33,130 bases of DNA from Polyangiaceae bacterium (GCA_025936115.1 JAICTZ010000059.1:1-33130), one strand, 5' to 3'. Shown: positions 16,002-27,484, counted from the stretch's first letter. Notes: generated by a model not told the origin, from the letters alone. Translations and numbers: made by a program.

Positions 16002-17915
16002 CTAACGTCGCGCCTGTCGCGAGCGACGCCTGCGGAGCAAACCGAGCGAGAACAAGAGCGAAGCCACCGCGCCGGCTCTCGGTGCATCCCGCGGCGACTC
16101 GAGACGGCAACCGCAACCCGAATCACTCCCGGGCGTCGAAGAAGACGCAGGGGAGCCGCTCGTCCCGACGGTCGACGTACCGGACTCTGCGCCGCCAGCG
16201 CCCGTACCGGCTCCGCCGAGTGACATCGAGCCGCCCGCAGCCGGCGCCTGCGTGCCGCCCGTGCCGGCGACAACCCCGCCGCCTGCACCAGCGGACGCCG
16301 GCGTGCCGCCCCGGCCGCCGCCAGTATCGGCTCCGCCCGCTCCACTGACGGCGCCGCCCATGCCGAACGAACCGGCAGCGCCGTCGTGACCGCCCGTGCC
16401 ACCCCGTGCCGCGGTCATGCCCGCCGCGCCGCTCATGCCCGCGCCCGCGCCCGCGCCGCCGGACATGCCGCCCGCGCCGCCCATGCCGGCATTGCCGTCG
16501 CCGCCCGTAAATTGCCAATAGTCGAGGTTGAAGAGCGCGGAGCCGGTACCCTTGAACACGAGATAAAGGTCGGTCACCCCCGTGGCGCCGCTCACGTCGC
16601 AGGTCGTCAGCATGTACGTTTGTGCGGCTCCGGTGCTGGGCACGGAGCACGTGCCCACGAGCATGCCCGTCGCGCTGCCCAACCGAAGCTCGATGCTCCC
16701 GCCGCTCTTCGTGCTCGCGACGCTCGCGCTGAAGGTCTTCGCGCCGGCGGTTCCGAAATCGACGCCGCGGAGCGCGATCCAATCCCCATTGTCGATTTGC
16801 GTCACGTCCATGCCGCCGGGGCCGGCGGGCTCCGTTTCGATGCCGCTCTGCGCGTGCATGGTCTCGCCCTCGACGCGCGTATAAGGGTCGAGGCTTCCGA
16901 CCTGCTTCACGCCGTCCGTCGTGTACGTGACTTGTTTGACGGTGCCGTCGCTGTTGAAGTCGAGCGCTTCGAGCGCGAGGTTACGCCTGTACGTGGTGGA
17001 GATCCCGGCCTGCGTCGCGACGTAACGATTGTGGTACGCGTGGTACCACTGGCTGTTGAACTCGAATTCCGAAGCGTGATTGTTATTGTTGTTGACGGGG
17101 GGCTGATCGGCAATCGTACCCGCGTACGTGTAGCCCGACATCGGGCTCTTGCTCGTCATGTAGTCGATACGGAGGCCGTGATCCGAGTCCGACGAGTACG
17201 CGTAATAGTAAGTCCCGTTGCGCTTGAAGAGGTACGACGCCTCGAAAAAGCCCGTGGGCGCGAACGCGGCCGCGGAGCCCGAGACGCTCTTCAAACCACT
17301 CCCGAGCTTGATGATGCGGGCGTTCGTCTCCCCGTTGCCACCGAACGCGAGGTAGCCCGTGCCGTCGTCGTCGACGAGCACGCCCGGGTCGAACAGCCAG
17401 ATGTTCGTCCCCGAAGCTCCGGGCGTGCTCGAGTCCACGAGAGCGCTCCCCTTGGCGTCCTTGAACTCGCCGGTCGGGCTCGTGCTGCTCGCGACGCCGA
17501 TGCCGTTGGCGTTGTTGCCGAAGTACAGAAAGATCGTCCCGTTGCTCTCGACGGGCTGAGGCGCCCACGAATACTGGGCCCAGGAGGCGTCCGCCGGAAC
17601 CTGAAACACGATCCCGTGATCCGTCCAGTTCTTGAGATCGCTACTCGACACGCACACGAACGAGTGCATCGTGTAGCCACCCGCGACGTCGTTGTCGTCG
17701 TCGTTCGACGCGTAGAGGTACACACGACCGCCGTGGACGAGCGCGGCCGGATCGGCCAGGTAGCGATGCGAAGCGATCGGGTAGTCGGCGAGGGCCGGCG
17801 CGCTCGTCACGAGCACGAGCAGCGACGCCAGGGCGGCCTGCGCGAGGGGACCGTGCAAGGCTGAGGCGCCGACGTTTGTTACTGCCGTTCGGTCGGATGT
17901 GGAAGGAGCTCGCAT
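16002..17915 (-). CDS. GH43 arabinofuranosidase-like protein with CBM6 and MYXO-CTERM tail
   Basis: A 637-residue secreted protein. The signal peptide ends about residue 43 (SAPALA-DYP). A five-bladed GH43 domain spans about 45-335, with catalytic base Asp55 (HRYLADPAALVHGGRVYLY), pKa-modulating Asp176 (NIWLFDPGVLVDDDG) and acid Glu225 (GFFEASYLFKRNGTYYYAYS). A CBM6-like module (about 345-476, TRVEGETMHAQSGIE to LFNLDYWQFTGG) would bind xylan-type chains. This GH43-CBM6 pair is typical of arabinoxylan arabinofuranohydrolases (XynD-like), though a xylosidase activity is possible. A Gly/Ala-rich spacer (about 477-595) precedes a MYXO-CTERM tail (SGCGCRLES, helix, then RRRRSRQARR). The N-terminal signal is long, so an internal start is possible. 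The 184 bp to metH upstream hold no gene. Confidence 0.88.
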   Translation of the reverse strand: MRAPSTSDRTAVTNVGASALHGPLAQAALASLLVLVTSAPALADYPIASHRYLADPAALVHGGRVYLYASNDDDNDVAGGYTMHSFVCVSSSDLKNWTDHGIVFQVPADASWAQYSWAPQPVESNGTIFLYFGNNANGIGVASSTSPTGEFKDAKGSALVDSSTPGASGTNIWLFDPGVLVDDDGTGYLAFGGNGETNARIIKLGSGLKSVSGSAAAFAPTGFFEASYLFKRNGTYYYAYSSDSDHGLRIDYMTSKSPMSGYTYAGTIADQPPVNNNNNHASEFEFNSQWYHAYHNRYVATQAGISTTYRRNLALEALDFNSDGTVKQVTYTTDGVKQVGSLDPYTRVEGETMHAQSGIETEPAGPGGMDVTQIDNGDWIALRGVDFGTAGAKTFSASVASTKSGGSIELRLGSATGMLVGTCSVPSTGAAQTYMLTTCDVSGATGVTDLYLVFKGTGSALFNLDYWQFTGGDGNAGMGGAGGMSGGAGAGAGMSGAAGMTAARGGTGGHDGAAGSFGMGGAVSGAGGADTGGGRGGTPASAGAGGGVVAGTGGTQAPAAGGSMSLGGAGTGAGGAESGTSTVGTSGSPASSSTPGSDSGCGCRLESPRDAPRAGAVASLLFSLGLLRRRRSRQARR

Positions 17916-18099
17916 TCGTGCCTACGGGGCAGTGGCGGGGATGCCGCGCATCCGTCGAAAATCTCCGAACAACTCGTAAATTCGTTCAGGTCCCGTCCGG
18001 GCGCCGTCCTCGGAACGAGCGAGCTCGACTCCACGGGACCGCCCGCCTTTTTCCGCAGCCCCACGTCGCCGCCGCGCGGAGAAACCCGTACTCGCGGTT

Positions 18100-21981
<3,882 letters not shown>

Positions 21982-21992
21982 GGGTACGTTTC

Positions 21993-22928
21993 TCAGCGGG
22001 AAGAGATGACAGGCTTCTCTGCAACTGCCAGCACGACTTGTAAATGAGGTTTTTTGAGCTCGCGCGAGGCGACGTGGGACGTCCGCACCGCGAGGCCGGC
22101 GAGCGTGACGAGCTCGCGCAGCGCGTCCGGCGCGAAGCCCGGGTGAAGCTCGCCGTAGCGCGTCGTGATCTCTTGCTGCTCGTGCCGATCGAGGCACAAG
22201 ACGACGAGCCTTCCGCGCGGGCGGAGCACGCGCGAGCATTCCCGCAGCGCTTTCGCGGGATCAGCCGCGTAGGTCAGCGTATGAAAGAGCAGCACGCTGT
22301 CGAAGGCTGCGCTTTCGAAGGGCAGCGCGTGCACGTCGGCGACGCGAGCGCGGGCGTGCGGAAACTTCGAGAGCCGCTGCGTCACGGTCTCGACGAGCCG
22401 CGCGCTCACGTCCACGCACGTGAGCGATCGGCAATACGGGGCGAGCACCGCGGCCGCAGCCCCATCACCCGCGCCCACGTCGAGGACGTCACCCAAATCC
22501 AACAAACCCGCGATGCCAGCCGACAGCGACTGCCAGGTACGCCCCGGCGAGTAGTAACGCTCGAGATCGTCCGCGGCGGAATCCGGCAACCCGTCGCGCC
22601 GTTCAGCCTCGAGCTCGGCGAGGCGTCGCTGATCGCCGCTGAGCGTCGGGTCCTCGGAGCGAGCGGCGCCGTCGAGCACCGCTTGGGCGGCGGGCGGCAG
22701 CTCGTTCGTGGCAAGCGCATAAAAGCATTGCGCGCCGTGCCTCCGGTCCCGCACGAAGCCCGCCTCACGCAGCCGGCCGAGGTGCGTCGACACTCGCGAT
22801 TGCGCGATGCCCGTCACGCGCACGAGGTCCGTCACGCAGAGCTCCCGGTCGCGGAGCAACGCACACAACCGCAGGCGGCTCTCGTCGCCGAGCAGGTTCA
22901 GTGTACCCACGTACTCGGAAAGACTCAT
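21993..22928 (-). CDS. ArsR-family regulator fused to SAM-dependent methyltransferase domain (SahR-like)
   Basis: A 311-residue protein. Residues about 1-90 form an ArsR/SmtB-type winged helix (LLGDESRLRLCALLRDRELC, then VTDLVRVTGIAQSRVSTHLG and LREAGFVRDRRHG). Residues about 125-305 form a class I methyltransferase fold with motif I VLDVGAGDGAA (148-158), the acidic-loop region LTCVDVS and later ADVHALPF and LRPRGRLVVLCLD. ArsR-methyltransferase fusions next to metH match SahR, a regulator described in Proteobacteria that senses S-adenosylhomocysteine and controls methionine-cycle genes; family and context support that assignment, ligand and targets are inferred. The methyltransferase domain probably serves as a ligand sensor. 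A palindrome abuts its own start codon, suggesting autoregulation together with metH. Confidence 0.87.
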   Translation of the reverse strand: MSLSEYVGTLNLLGDESRLRLCALLRDRELCVTDLVRVTGIAQSRVSTHLGRLREAGFVRDRRHGAQCFYALATNELPPAAQAVLDGAARSEDPTLSGDQRRLAELEAERRDGLPDSAADDLERYYSPGRTWQSLSAGIAGLLDLGDVLDVGAGDGAAAAVLAPYCRSLTCVDVSARLVETVTQRLSKFPHARARVADVHALPFESAAFDSVLLFHTLTYAADPAKALRECSRVLRPRGRLVVLCLDRHEQQEITTRYGELHPGFAPDALRELVTLAGLAVRTSHVASRELKKPHLQVVLAVAEKPVISSR

Positions 22929-22931
22929 TTA

Positions 22932-22952
22932 TCTTTCTATCCGAATGAAAGA
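22932..22952. promoter_or_regulatory. Palindromic operator candidate for the metH regulator
   Basis: A 21-bp interrupted palindrome centred at 22942: outer arms TCTTTC and GAAAGA, inner TC and GA around a central C, with two unpaired positions on each side. It lies 4 nt from the start codon of the ArsR-methyltransferase gene, overlapping where its ribosome-binding site must be, and faces the divergent CWC gene. AT-rich dyads of this length are typical ArsR-family operators. Binding by the adjacent regulator is an inference. Confidence 0.6.
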
Positions 22953-22999
22953 ATAAGATGCCCCCCGCGCCCCTCGCCGTCAAGTACACTGCGGAAGCC

Positions 23000-23236
23000 A
23001 TGGTCGAAGCCCCCGATCCTAGCCGTTGCCCGCTGTGCGGCAGGCCGAACGGCTGCGCCATGGCGGCGGGAAGCGACGCCGCCGCGTGCTGGTGCATGAG
23101 CGTCGAGATCGCCGGAGGCGTGCTCGAGCGGCTTCCCCAAGCGGCTCGAGACAAGGCGTGCGTCTGCGCGGCATGTGCACGCGGGGAACCGACCACCGAG
23201 TCGACGGCGCGCGCGTTGCGAACCGTCACGCGCTGA
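23000..23236 (+). CDS. Small cysteine-rich CWC-family protein
   Basis: A short cytoplasmic protein (78 residues from ATG 23000; 92 if it starts at ATG 22958) rich in paired cysteines: CPLCGRPNGCAM, then CWC in the middle, and KACVCAACA near the end. This is the signature of the cysteine-rich CWC family, whose function is unknown; the cysteines could bind a metal such as zinc. The start at 23000 is preferred because family members begin close to the CPLC motif and GGAAG lies just upstream, though the spacing is short. It is transcribed divergently from the metH regulator and shares its palindrome region. Confidence 0.72.
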   Translation: MVEAPDPSRCPLCGRPNGCAMAAGSDAAACWCMSVEIAGGVLERLPQAARDKACVCAACARGEPTTESTARALRTVTR

Positions 23237-23264
23237 GACGCGCTCGGTCCAGGCGCGACGCACG

Positions 23265-24770
23265 CTAGTTCCGGCAGCGTGTATTGTCCGTCCGGTCGAT
23301 GCGCGCCTTGTCGCCGGCGGAGCAACCCTCCTCCGGAAACTCGGTGCACGCGCCAACGTCCGGGGAGTCGTTGCACCACGGATCGAGGACGCCGCAGCCG
23401 CAGTCGCATTGGTAGTCGTAGTAGTGCGCTTCGTTGCAGGTCCACCCGCTCGGCACGGGCTTGCATTGCAACGGATCGTCCGGAGCGAGGTTGTCGCAGG
23501 TGCCCGAGCAGCGGCCGCAGTGCTCGCATAGGTTCGCAGAGGTACCGAGGCAGTCGATGTCGATCACACCGCAACCGCAGTCGCAATACGCGTCACCGTA
23601 CACGCCTTGGTAACAGAGCCAGCCGTCGGGCGGCGTTGGCTGCGTGCAGCGACTGTTGTGCTCGGTGTCGACCAAGCCGGGGCACGCGAGCACCGAGCAG
23701 GAGCCGGGCGAGTTGCATTTGTCGCACGCGTCGAGGCCGCCGCTCGTGCAGTCCGGATCGATCTCGCCGCAGCCGCAGTCGCACACGGAGCCGTCGTGAT
23801 AGAGCCGCTCCGCGCAGTTCCAGTTGGCCGGCGGGTTCGTGCAATAGGCGTTGTCGTCCGCCACGATGCCGCTGCAGGCCGTTCCTGCGCAGCTCGTCGG
23901 GCAGTTGTCACAGGAGCTCGCTTTGCCGTCCGGACAGTCGACGTCAACGACGCCGCAGCCACAGGTGCATTGGCCGTCTCCGTAATAGAAGGGGTCGCAA
24001 GTCCACGCCGGCGGGACGTAACAAGTCGAGTTGTCGTCGGGCGTGAGCTTGCCGGGGCACGCAGAGAAGGAGCAAGAGCCGGTCGTCTGACAGCTGTCGC
24101 AACTCGAGAGCTTCGAGTCCGGACAATCGAGATCCTGCACGCCGCAGCCGCAATCACAAACCTTGCCGTCACCGTAGGCGGCCGGTGAGCAGATCCACTC
24201 CTTGGGCGGCGCGAGGCAGGTCGTGATGTCCTCAGGATCGATCCGCCCCGGACACTCGTCGCGGTTGCAGCTCCCGAGCAGATTGCAGTTTTCACAAACG
24301 TCGATGTCCGCCTTGCTGCAGTCGACGTCGAGCGCGCCGCAACCGCAGTCGCACACGCCGTCGCCGAAAGTCGAGCGCGCGCAGCCCCACTCGATCGGCA
24401 CGCTGCGATTGCCCGCAACGCCGCCGTTGCCCGCGCCGACGACGCCGCCCGCGCCCGCAGCGACGACGCCGCCCGTGCCGCTACCCGCGAACGCGCCCAT
24501 GCCCGCTCCGCCACGCCCCCCGACGCTCGAGCCGCCGAGGTTCGCATCGCCGTTTCCGGCCTCCCCTGCTCCTTGCGCCGCGCTACCAGCACTCGCCCCG
24601 GAGCCTGCCGAACCACCTTTGCCGGCGCTGCTGCCCTTGCCCGCACCGCCGCCGTGACCGGCCATGTCCTGCGGAGCGTCGCCGCCGTGATGGTTGCTCT
24701 TGCCGGAGCACCCGGCCCATGTCGCAACCAAAAACCCGACCAACGCGAACGCGCGCCACCGCTCCATCAC
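23265..24770 (-). CDS. Lipoprotein with six Cys-rich CDCGCG repeats
   Basis: A 501-residue protein with a lipoprotein signal (WAGC, Cys21) and a Gly/Ala/Ser-rich spacer (about 28-122). Six successive repeats of about 55-65 residues follow. Each has the pattern W-x-C, a Y/F-G-D-G-like turn, C-D-C-G-C-G, two or three residues, D-x-D/P-x-C, then C-x-x-C, a short GSC or SC segment, CPG and a final C before the next unit. The six cores begin CDCGCGALD, CDCGCGVQD, CTCGCGVVD, CDCGCGEID, CDCGCGVID and CDCGCGVLD. About ten cysteines per unit and exported location suggest disulfide-stabilised modules; the DxD pattern after the core could coordinate calcium or another metal. I do not recognise the family or a function. 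It converges with the CWC gene with only 28 bp between. Confidence 0.85.
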   Translation of the reverse strand: MMERWRAFALVGFLVATWAGCSGKSNHHGGDAPQDMAGHGGGAGKGSSAGKGGSAGSGASAGSAAQGAGEAGNGDANLGGSSVGGRGGAGMGAFAGSGTGGVVAAGAGGVVGAGNGGVAGNRSVPIEWGCARSTFGDGVCDCGCGALDVDCSKADIDVCENCNLLGSCNRDECPGRIDPEDITTCLAPPKEWICSPAAYGDGKVCDCGCGVQDLDCPDSKLSSCDSCQTTGSCSFSACPGKLTPDDNSTCYVPPAWTCDPFYYGDGQCTCGCGVVDVDCPDGKASSCDNCPTSCAGTACSGIVADDNAYCTNPPANWNCAERLYHDGSVCDCGCGEIDPDCTSGGLDACDKCNSPGSCSVLACPGLVDTEHNSRCTQPTPPDGWLCYQGVYGDAYCDCGCGVIDIDCLGTSANLCEHCGRCSGTCDNLAPDDPLQCKPVPSGWTCNEAHYYDYQCDCGCGVLDPWCNDSPDVGACTEFPEEGCSAGDKARIDRTDNTRCRN

Positions 24771-24918
24771 CCCCGATCAATGCCCGACCGCGAAACAAAC
24801 TGTCAGCTGAGAAAAAGCGCGTCTGGAGGATCGTTCCTCGGCTGAATTTTCTCGGAAAAGTGGAGACGGCGGCAACTCCGGTTGAGTCCCTCGCTCGGGG
24901 CGGGCACAAGGGCGCGGT

Positions 24919-25824
24919 TTGGCTTCGCCGATACTGTCTGCCCTATTCATCGTCTTCGCCCTGCTGCTCGCCGGCTACTTGCTGCAGCGCTCCCGGAGGA
25001 TCCCGGACAACGCGGCGGACGTGCTCAATCGCTTCGTGATCGATCTCTGCGTGCCCGCGACGATTCTGCGCGTGGTGCCGAAGCTGACGCTCGGGGCGGG
25101 GCTCGTGGTCCTGGTCGTCGTCCCGTGGGCGATCGCCGGACTCGCGTATTTGCTTACCTTCACCGCGGGGCGGGTGTTCAAGCTCGACCGTACCCACCGC
25201 GTCGCGTTGTTTCTGGCCACGGCGCTCGGCAACACCTCCTTTCTCGGCTTTCCGTTGTGCAGCGCGCTGCTCGGTGAGCGCTCGGTCCCCCTGGCGGCCG
25301 TTTACGATCAGCTCGGCTCCTTTCTGCTCTTGAGTACGCTCGCGCCCGTCGTCCTCGCGGGCGTCGGAGGGGGCCCACCGCCGCGACCGCGTGAGATCGT
25401 CCGGCGAGTGCTCACCTTTCCGCCGTTCATTGCGCTCGTGGTCGCACTCCTACCGCTGCCGCATCCCGCCGTGCTCGAGCCGCTCTACGCCTCGGCGGGG
25501 TCGGCGCTCGTGCCGCTCGCGATGGTCGCCGTGGGAATGAAGCTGCGACTCACTCCGCCCCGACCGCTCAGCGTGTTCGCGCTCGGCCTCGCGCTGAAGC
25601 TCCTCGTGCTCCCCTGCGCCGCGTGGGCGCTCGTGCGCGCGCTCGGTGCACCGCCGTTGATCGCGAAAGTCGCCGTCCTCGAAACCGCGATGCCGATGAT
25701 GATGACGGCGGGCGCGCTCATGATGGCTTACGACATCGCGACGGAACTCGCCGCCGCATGGGTCGGGTGGGGGCTCGTCATTTCGCTCGCTACGGTGCCG
25801 GCATGGGCGTTCGTGGTGCGATGA
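24919..25824 (+). CDS. AEC-family (auxin efflux carrier-like) membrane transporter
   Basis: A 301-residue integral membrane protein with about ten hydrophobic helices in two five-helix halves, as in the AEC/malonate-efflux family. It has the N-terminal block FALLLAGYLLQR, then FVIDLCVPATILR, the NTSFLGFPLCSALLG signature after the fourth helix, a hydrophilic central loop near residue 150-160, and ETAMPMMMTAGALMMAYD in the second half. It starts with TTG; no good Shine-Dalgarno is visible, so the exact start is uncertain. Substrate cannot be predicted (family members export malonate, other carboxylates or auxin). Its stop TGA overlaps an ATG (ATGA) that opens the frame of the truncated PIN gene, so it marks the left border of the cassette region. 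Confidence 0.88.
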   Translation: MASPILSALFIVFALLLAGYLLQRSRRIPDNAADVLNRFVIDLCVPATILRVVPKLTLGAGLVVLVVVPWAIAGLAYLLTFTAGRVFKLDRTHRVALFLATALGNTSFLGFPLCSALLGERSVPLAAVYDQLGSFLLLSTLAPVVLAGVGGGPPPRPREIVRRVLTFPPFIALVVALLPLPHPAVLEPLYASAGSALVPLAMVAVGMKLRLTPPRPLSVFALGLALKLLVLPCAAWALVRALGAPPLIAKVAVLETAMPMMMTAGALMMAYDIATELAAAWVGWGLVISLATVPAWAFVVR

Positions 25825-26174
25825 GCAGCGGCGGGCGGAGGGGGCGAGGAGCCGTCCACCCGTGGCAGACCCGGCGTGTGGTCTCGTGGTATTACGAAGG
25901 CGCGCTCCTACGGCACCTCTCCGCCGGGCAGCGCAAGGCCGACGTCCTGGCCATCATCGACTACCTTTGTGCGGCCGGTAAACAGCAGAGCATCTTCTTC
26001 TTGTGGCGCCCGCTGTTGCGTGACCCGAACGACGACATGGTCGCGGAGGTCGCCGTTGCCAGCGGCGCTTCGGCGATCGTCACGCACAATCTGCGAGACT
26101 TCGAGGCCGTCGTGCGATTTGGCGTTCAGGTACTCCCACCCGCTCAGTTTCTCCTCCAGCTCCCCAAAAGGTGA
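25821..26174 (+). pseudogene. PIN-domain toxin, N-terminally truncated
   Basis: The frame from 25821 encodes 117 residues, but only about 25875-26174 looks like a toxin: EGALLRHLSAGQRKADVLAI, then LCAAGKQQSIFFLWRPLL, RDPNDDMVAEVAVASGASAI and VTHNLRDFEAV. This is the C-terminal two-thirds of PIN ribonucleases of the COG1569/PIN_3 type. The first strand with the catalytic LDTNV aspartate, about 50 residues, is missing and replaced by unrelated sequence abutting the AEC transporter stop. It stops 3 bp before an intact antitoxin-like gene. Without the first metal-binding Asp it should be inactive. The break marks the left end of the surviving cassette array. Confidence 0.75.
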
Positions 26175-26177
26175 CGC

Positions 26178-26468
26178 ATGGCTACGCTCAGTCTAAGGCT
26201 TCCGGAATCCCTTCATCGCCAGCTCGTTCAGCTCGCCAAGACCGAGGGCGTTTCGCTCAATCAGCTCCTCAGCTCCGCGGCGGCCGAGAAGCTCGCCGCG
26301 CTCCTGACCGAGGACTACCTCGCCCAGCGCGCGAAGCGCGCGTCGCGCAAGAAATTCGATGCCTCGCTCGCGAAGGTGCCGCGTGTGCCACCCGTCTCGG
26401 GTGATGAACTGCCGCCTGGTTACGCCAAGCACAAGCATGCTGGCCCTTCGCGCAAGAAGGCTGGCTAA
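26178..26468 (+). CDS. Ribbon-helix-helix (HicB/CopG-like) antitoxin, partner of PIN toxin
   Basis: A 96-residue protein beginning ATLSLRLPESLHRQLVQLAK, then EGVSLNQLLSSAAAEKL, the classic beta-strand plus two-helix DNA-binding RHH fold. A basic, flexible C-terminal tail (about 50-96) would wrap the toxin. AAAGGTGA 5-12 nt before the ATG is a good ribosome-binding site and overlaps the end of the PIN frame, so the two were co-translated. Its toxin is truncated, leaving this gene as an orphan or a regulator acting on related systems. Its stop codon lies inside the first base pairs of the following attC-like site, as usual for integron cassettes. Confidence 0.85.
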   Translation: MATLSLRLPESLHRQLVQLAKTEGVSLNQLLSSAAAEKLAALLTEDYLAQRAKRASRKKFDASLAKVPRVPPVSGDELPPGYAKHKHAGPSRKKAG

Positions 26469-26542
26469 CTCCGGGCTGAAGCAGACGCGGATCTCGCTGT
26501 CGCTCGACCCGCGCAGCTTACTGTAGCCCTGGTACGTTAGGC
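26463..26542 (+). repeat. attC-like recombination site 1
   Basis: An 80-bp site. It opens GGCTAAC (R'', one mismatch to RYYYAAC) and ends GTTAGGC (R', 26536-26542), which are near-perfect complements. Between them the arms pair: GGGCT-G-AAGC then ACGCGG on the left, and CGCGCAGCTTA, CTGTA, GCCCTGG on the right. The left arm has an unpaired G, like the extrahelical bases integrases use for strand choice. Relative to attC 4 it has a 5-nt insertion (CTGTA) in the right arm. Confidence 0.75.
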
Positions 26543-26613
26543 AGAGCTGAGCGCGGCGATCCGGTGCGAGCGTCGCGATGGCAGAGGGGCTCCCGTTCGG
26601 CTAAGCTTTGATC

Positions 26614-26808
26614 ATGGTCCTGCCGGTGGAACTGACGGAGTCGCAGCTTGAATCGCTTCAGCAACGCGCAAAGGCGTTGGGCATTTCGGCTGAGCAGCTT
26701 GCTGCTGCCGCTGTAGCGGATCTGGTGAACAAGCCGGCCGATGACTTTGCGCGCGTTGCCGCCCGCGTCATGTCGAAGAACGCAGAGCTCTACCGACGTC
26801 TGGCGTGA
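26614..26808 (+). CDS. Doc-type toxin's antitoxin (small, helical)
   Basis: A 64-residue acidic helical protein (VELTESQLESLQQRAKALG, then ISAEQLAAAAVADLV) ending VMSKNAELYRRLA. The KNAELYRRLA ending is characteristic of small antitoxins encoded before Doc (death-on-curing, Fic-fold) toxins. The ATG at 26614 is preferred to TTG at 26608. TAAGCT at 26602-26607 lies 6 nt before it and could be a -10 element giving an almost leaderless mRNA. Its stop overlaps a GTG that opens the toxin frame (GTGA). The toxin is broken, so this is an orphan antitoxin. Confidence 0.75.
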   Translation: MVLPVELTESQLESLQQRAKALGISAEQLAAAAVADLVNKPADDFARVAARVMSKNAELYRRLA

Positions 26809-26828
26809 TCCGCTATCTCACGCTCGCG
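26805..26828 (+). pseudogene. Doc toxin 5' remnant (first eight codons)
   Basis: GTG at 26805 overlaps the antitoxin stop and is followed by codons for VIRYLTLA, the expected opening of Doc-family toxins in this arrangement. After about eight codons the similarity ends and the frame runs on without Doc motifs to a stop at 26951. The HPFxxGNKR catalytic motif is absent. The toxin was therefore cut by a deletion whose right side lies in the next gene. Confidence 0.6.
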
Positions 26829-26922
26829 GTTTGGGCCGTGGACAGCCGGCGAAGCGCGACTCGCCGATGGGCGCCGGGAGATCACCGATGCTGCTTACGA
26901 TGCGATCGACGGGGCCGATCCC

Positions 26923-27393
26923 ATGGCTTGGGTGTCACAGCGATGGGGTGACGTCCGCAACGGCTACAACACGCGAAGGTCCCAATTCTGGCAAACCGTT
27001 AGAGCGGTGGCGTTTTCCCTCGGCATTGTTCCGCCCGAGTTGTCCGGAGAATGGCCGTCGTTCGTGGTTTGGAGCAACCTCTACAAAGTGGCGCCATTCG
27101 GCGGCGGCAATCCTCCACCGTCGCTGAGGACCGCTCAACGCTCTCGTTGCATGGAGGCGCTCGCACAAGAACTTGTTCAATGGAGGCCCACTCGGCTGCT
27201 CTTCCTCACGGGCGGAGCTTGGGCCGATCCATTTGCGGCCGCGTTGGACTGGAAGCTCGAGCGGGTGACTAGTTCGCCGGTCGAGCGAGTCGGCTTCAGT
27301 CATGATGGCGCACGCATCGTAGTCGCCCCACATCCGCAGGGGCGCAAGAGCAGGCCCCTATGGGATGCGATCGACGGTGCTTTCAAGATATGA
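26923..27393 (+). CDS. Uracil-DNA-glycosylase-superfamily-like protein, probably 5'-truncated
   Basis: The frame from ATG 26923 encodes 156 residues. Protein-like sequence in the same frame appears to begin earlier, around 26838 (EARLADGRREITDAAYDAID), with no start codon between it and the Doc remnant, so the native start has probably been lost. The core FVVWSNLYKVAPFGGGNPPP, then QRSRCMEALAQELVQW and RPTRLLFLTGGAWADPF resembles uncharacterised members of the uracil-DNA-glycosylase fold, where NP and LFLTG segments line the active site; this is a remote resemblance. It ends 10 bp before an attC-like site, as a cassette gene should. Confidence 0.55.
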   Translation: MAWVSQRWGDVRNGYNTRRSQFWQTVRAVAFSLGIVPPELSGEWPSFVVWSNLYKVAPFGGGNPPPSLRTAQRSRCMEALAQELVQWRPTRLLFLTGGAWADPFAAALDWKLERVTSSPVERVGFSHDGARIVVAPHPQGRKSRPLWDAIDGAFKI

Positions 27394-27403
27394 GCGCAAG
27401 GCT

Positions 27404-27477
27404 GCCCAACTCCGGTTTGCACAGACGCCGACCTCGGTGTCGCTCGGCCGGCGCAGCTGAAACCTGGTACGTTGGGC
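27404..27477 (+). repeat. attC-like recombination site 2
   Basis: A 74-bp site with perfect ends GCCCAAC (R'', 27404-27410) and GTTGGGC (R', 27471-27477). Inner arms pair: GGTTT, unpaired G, CA on the left with TGAAACC on the right; GACGCCG with CGGCGCAG nearer the loop. The size, the complementary ends and the extrahelical base fit integron attC sites. The next gene's ATG lies 8 bp after it. Confidence 0.8.
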
Positions 27478-27484
27478 AGACCTG

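Noticed and set aside
16386..17864. 492-residue plus-strand open frame
   Set aside because: Antisense to the GH43-CBM6 gene; no recognisable domain.
21982..22060. Cobalamin or SAM riboswitch before metH
   Set aside because: Only 11 bp separate metH from the preceding gene, and no conserved B12-box or SAM-riboswitch core is visible upstream of that gene.
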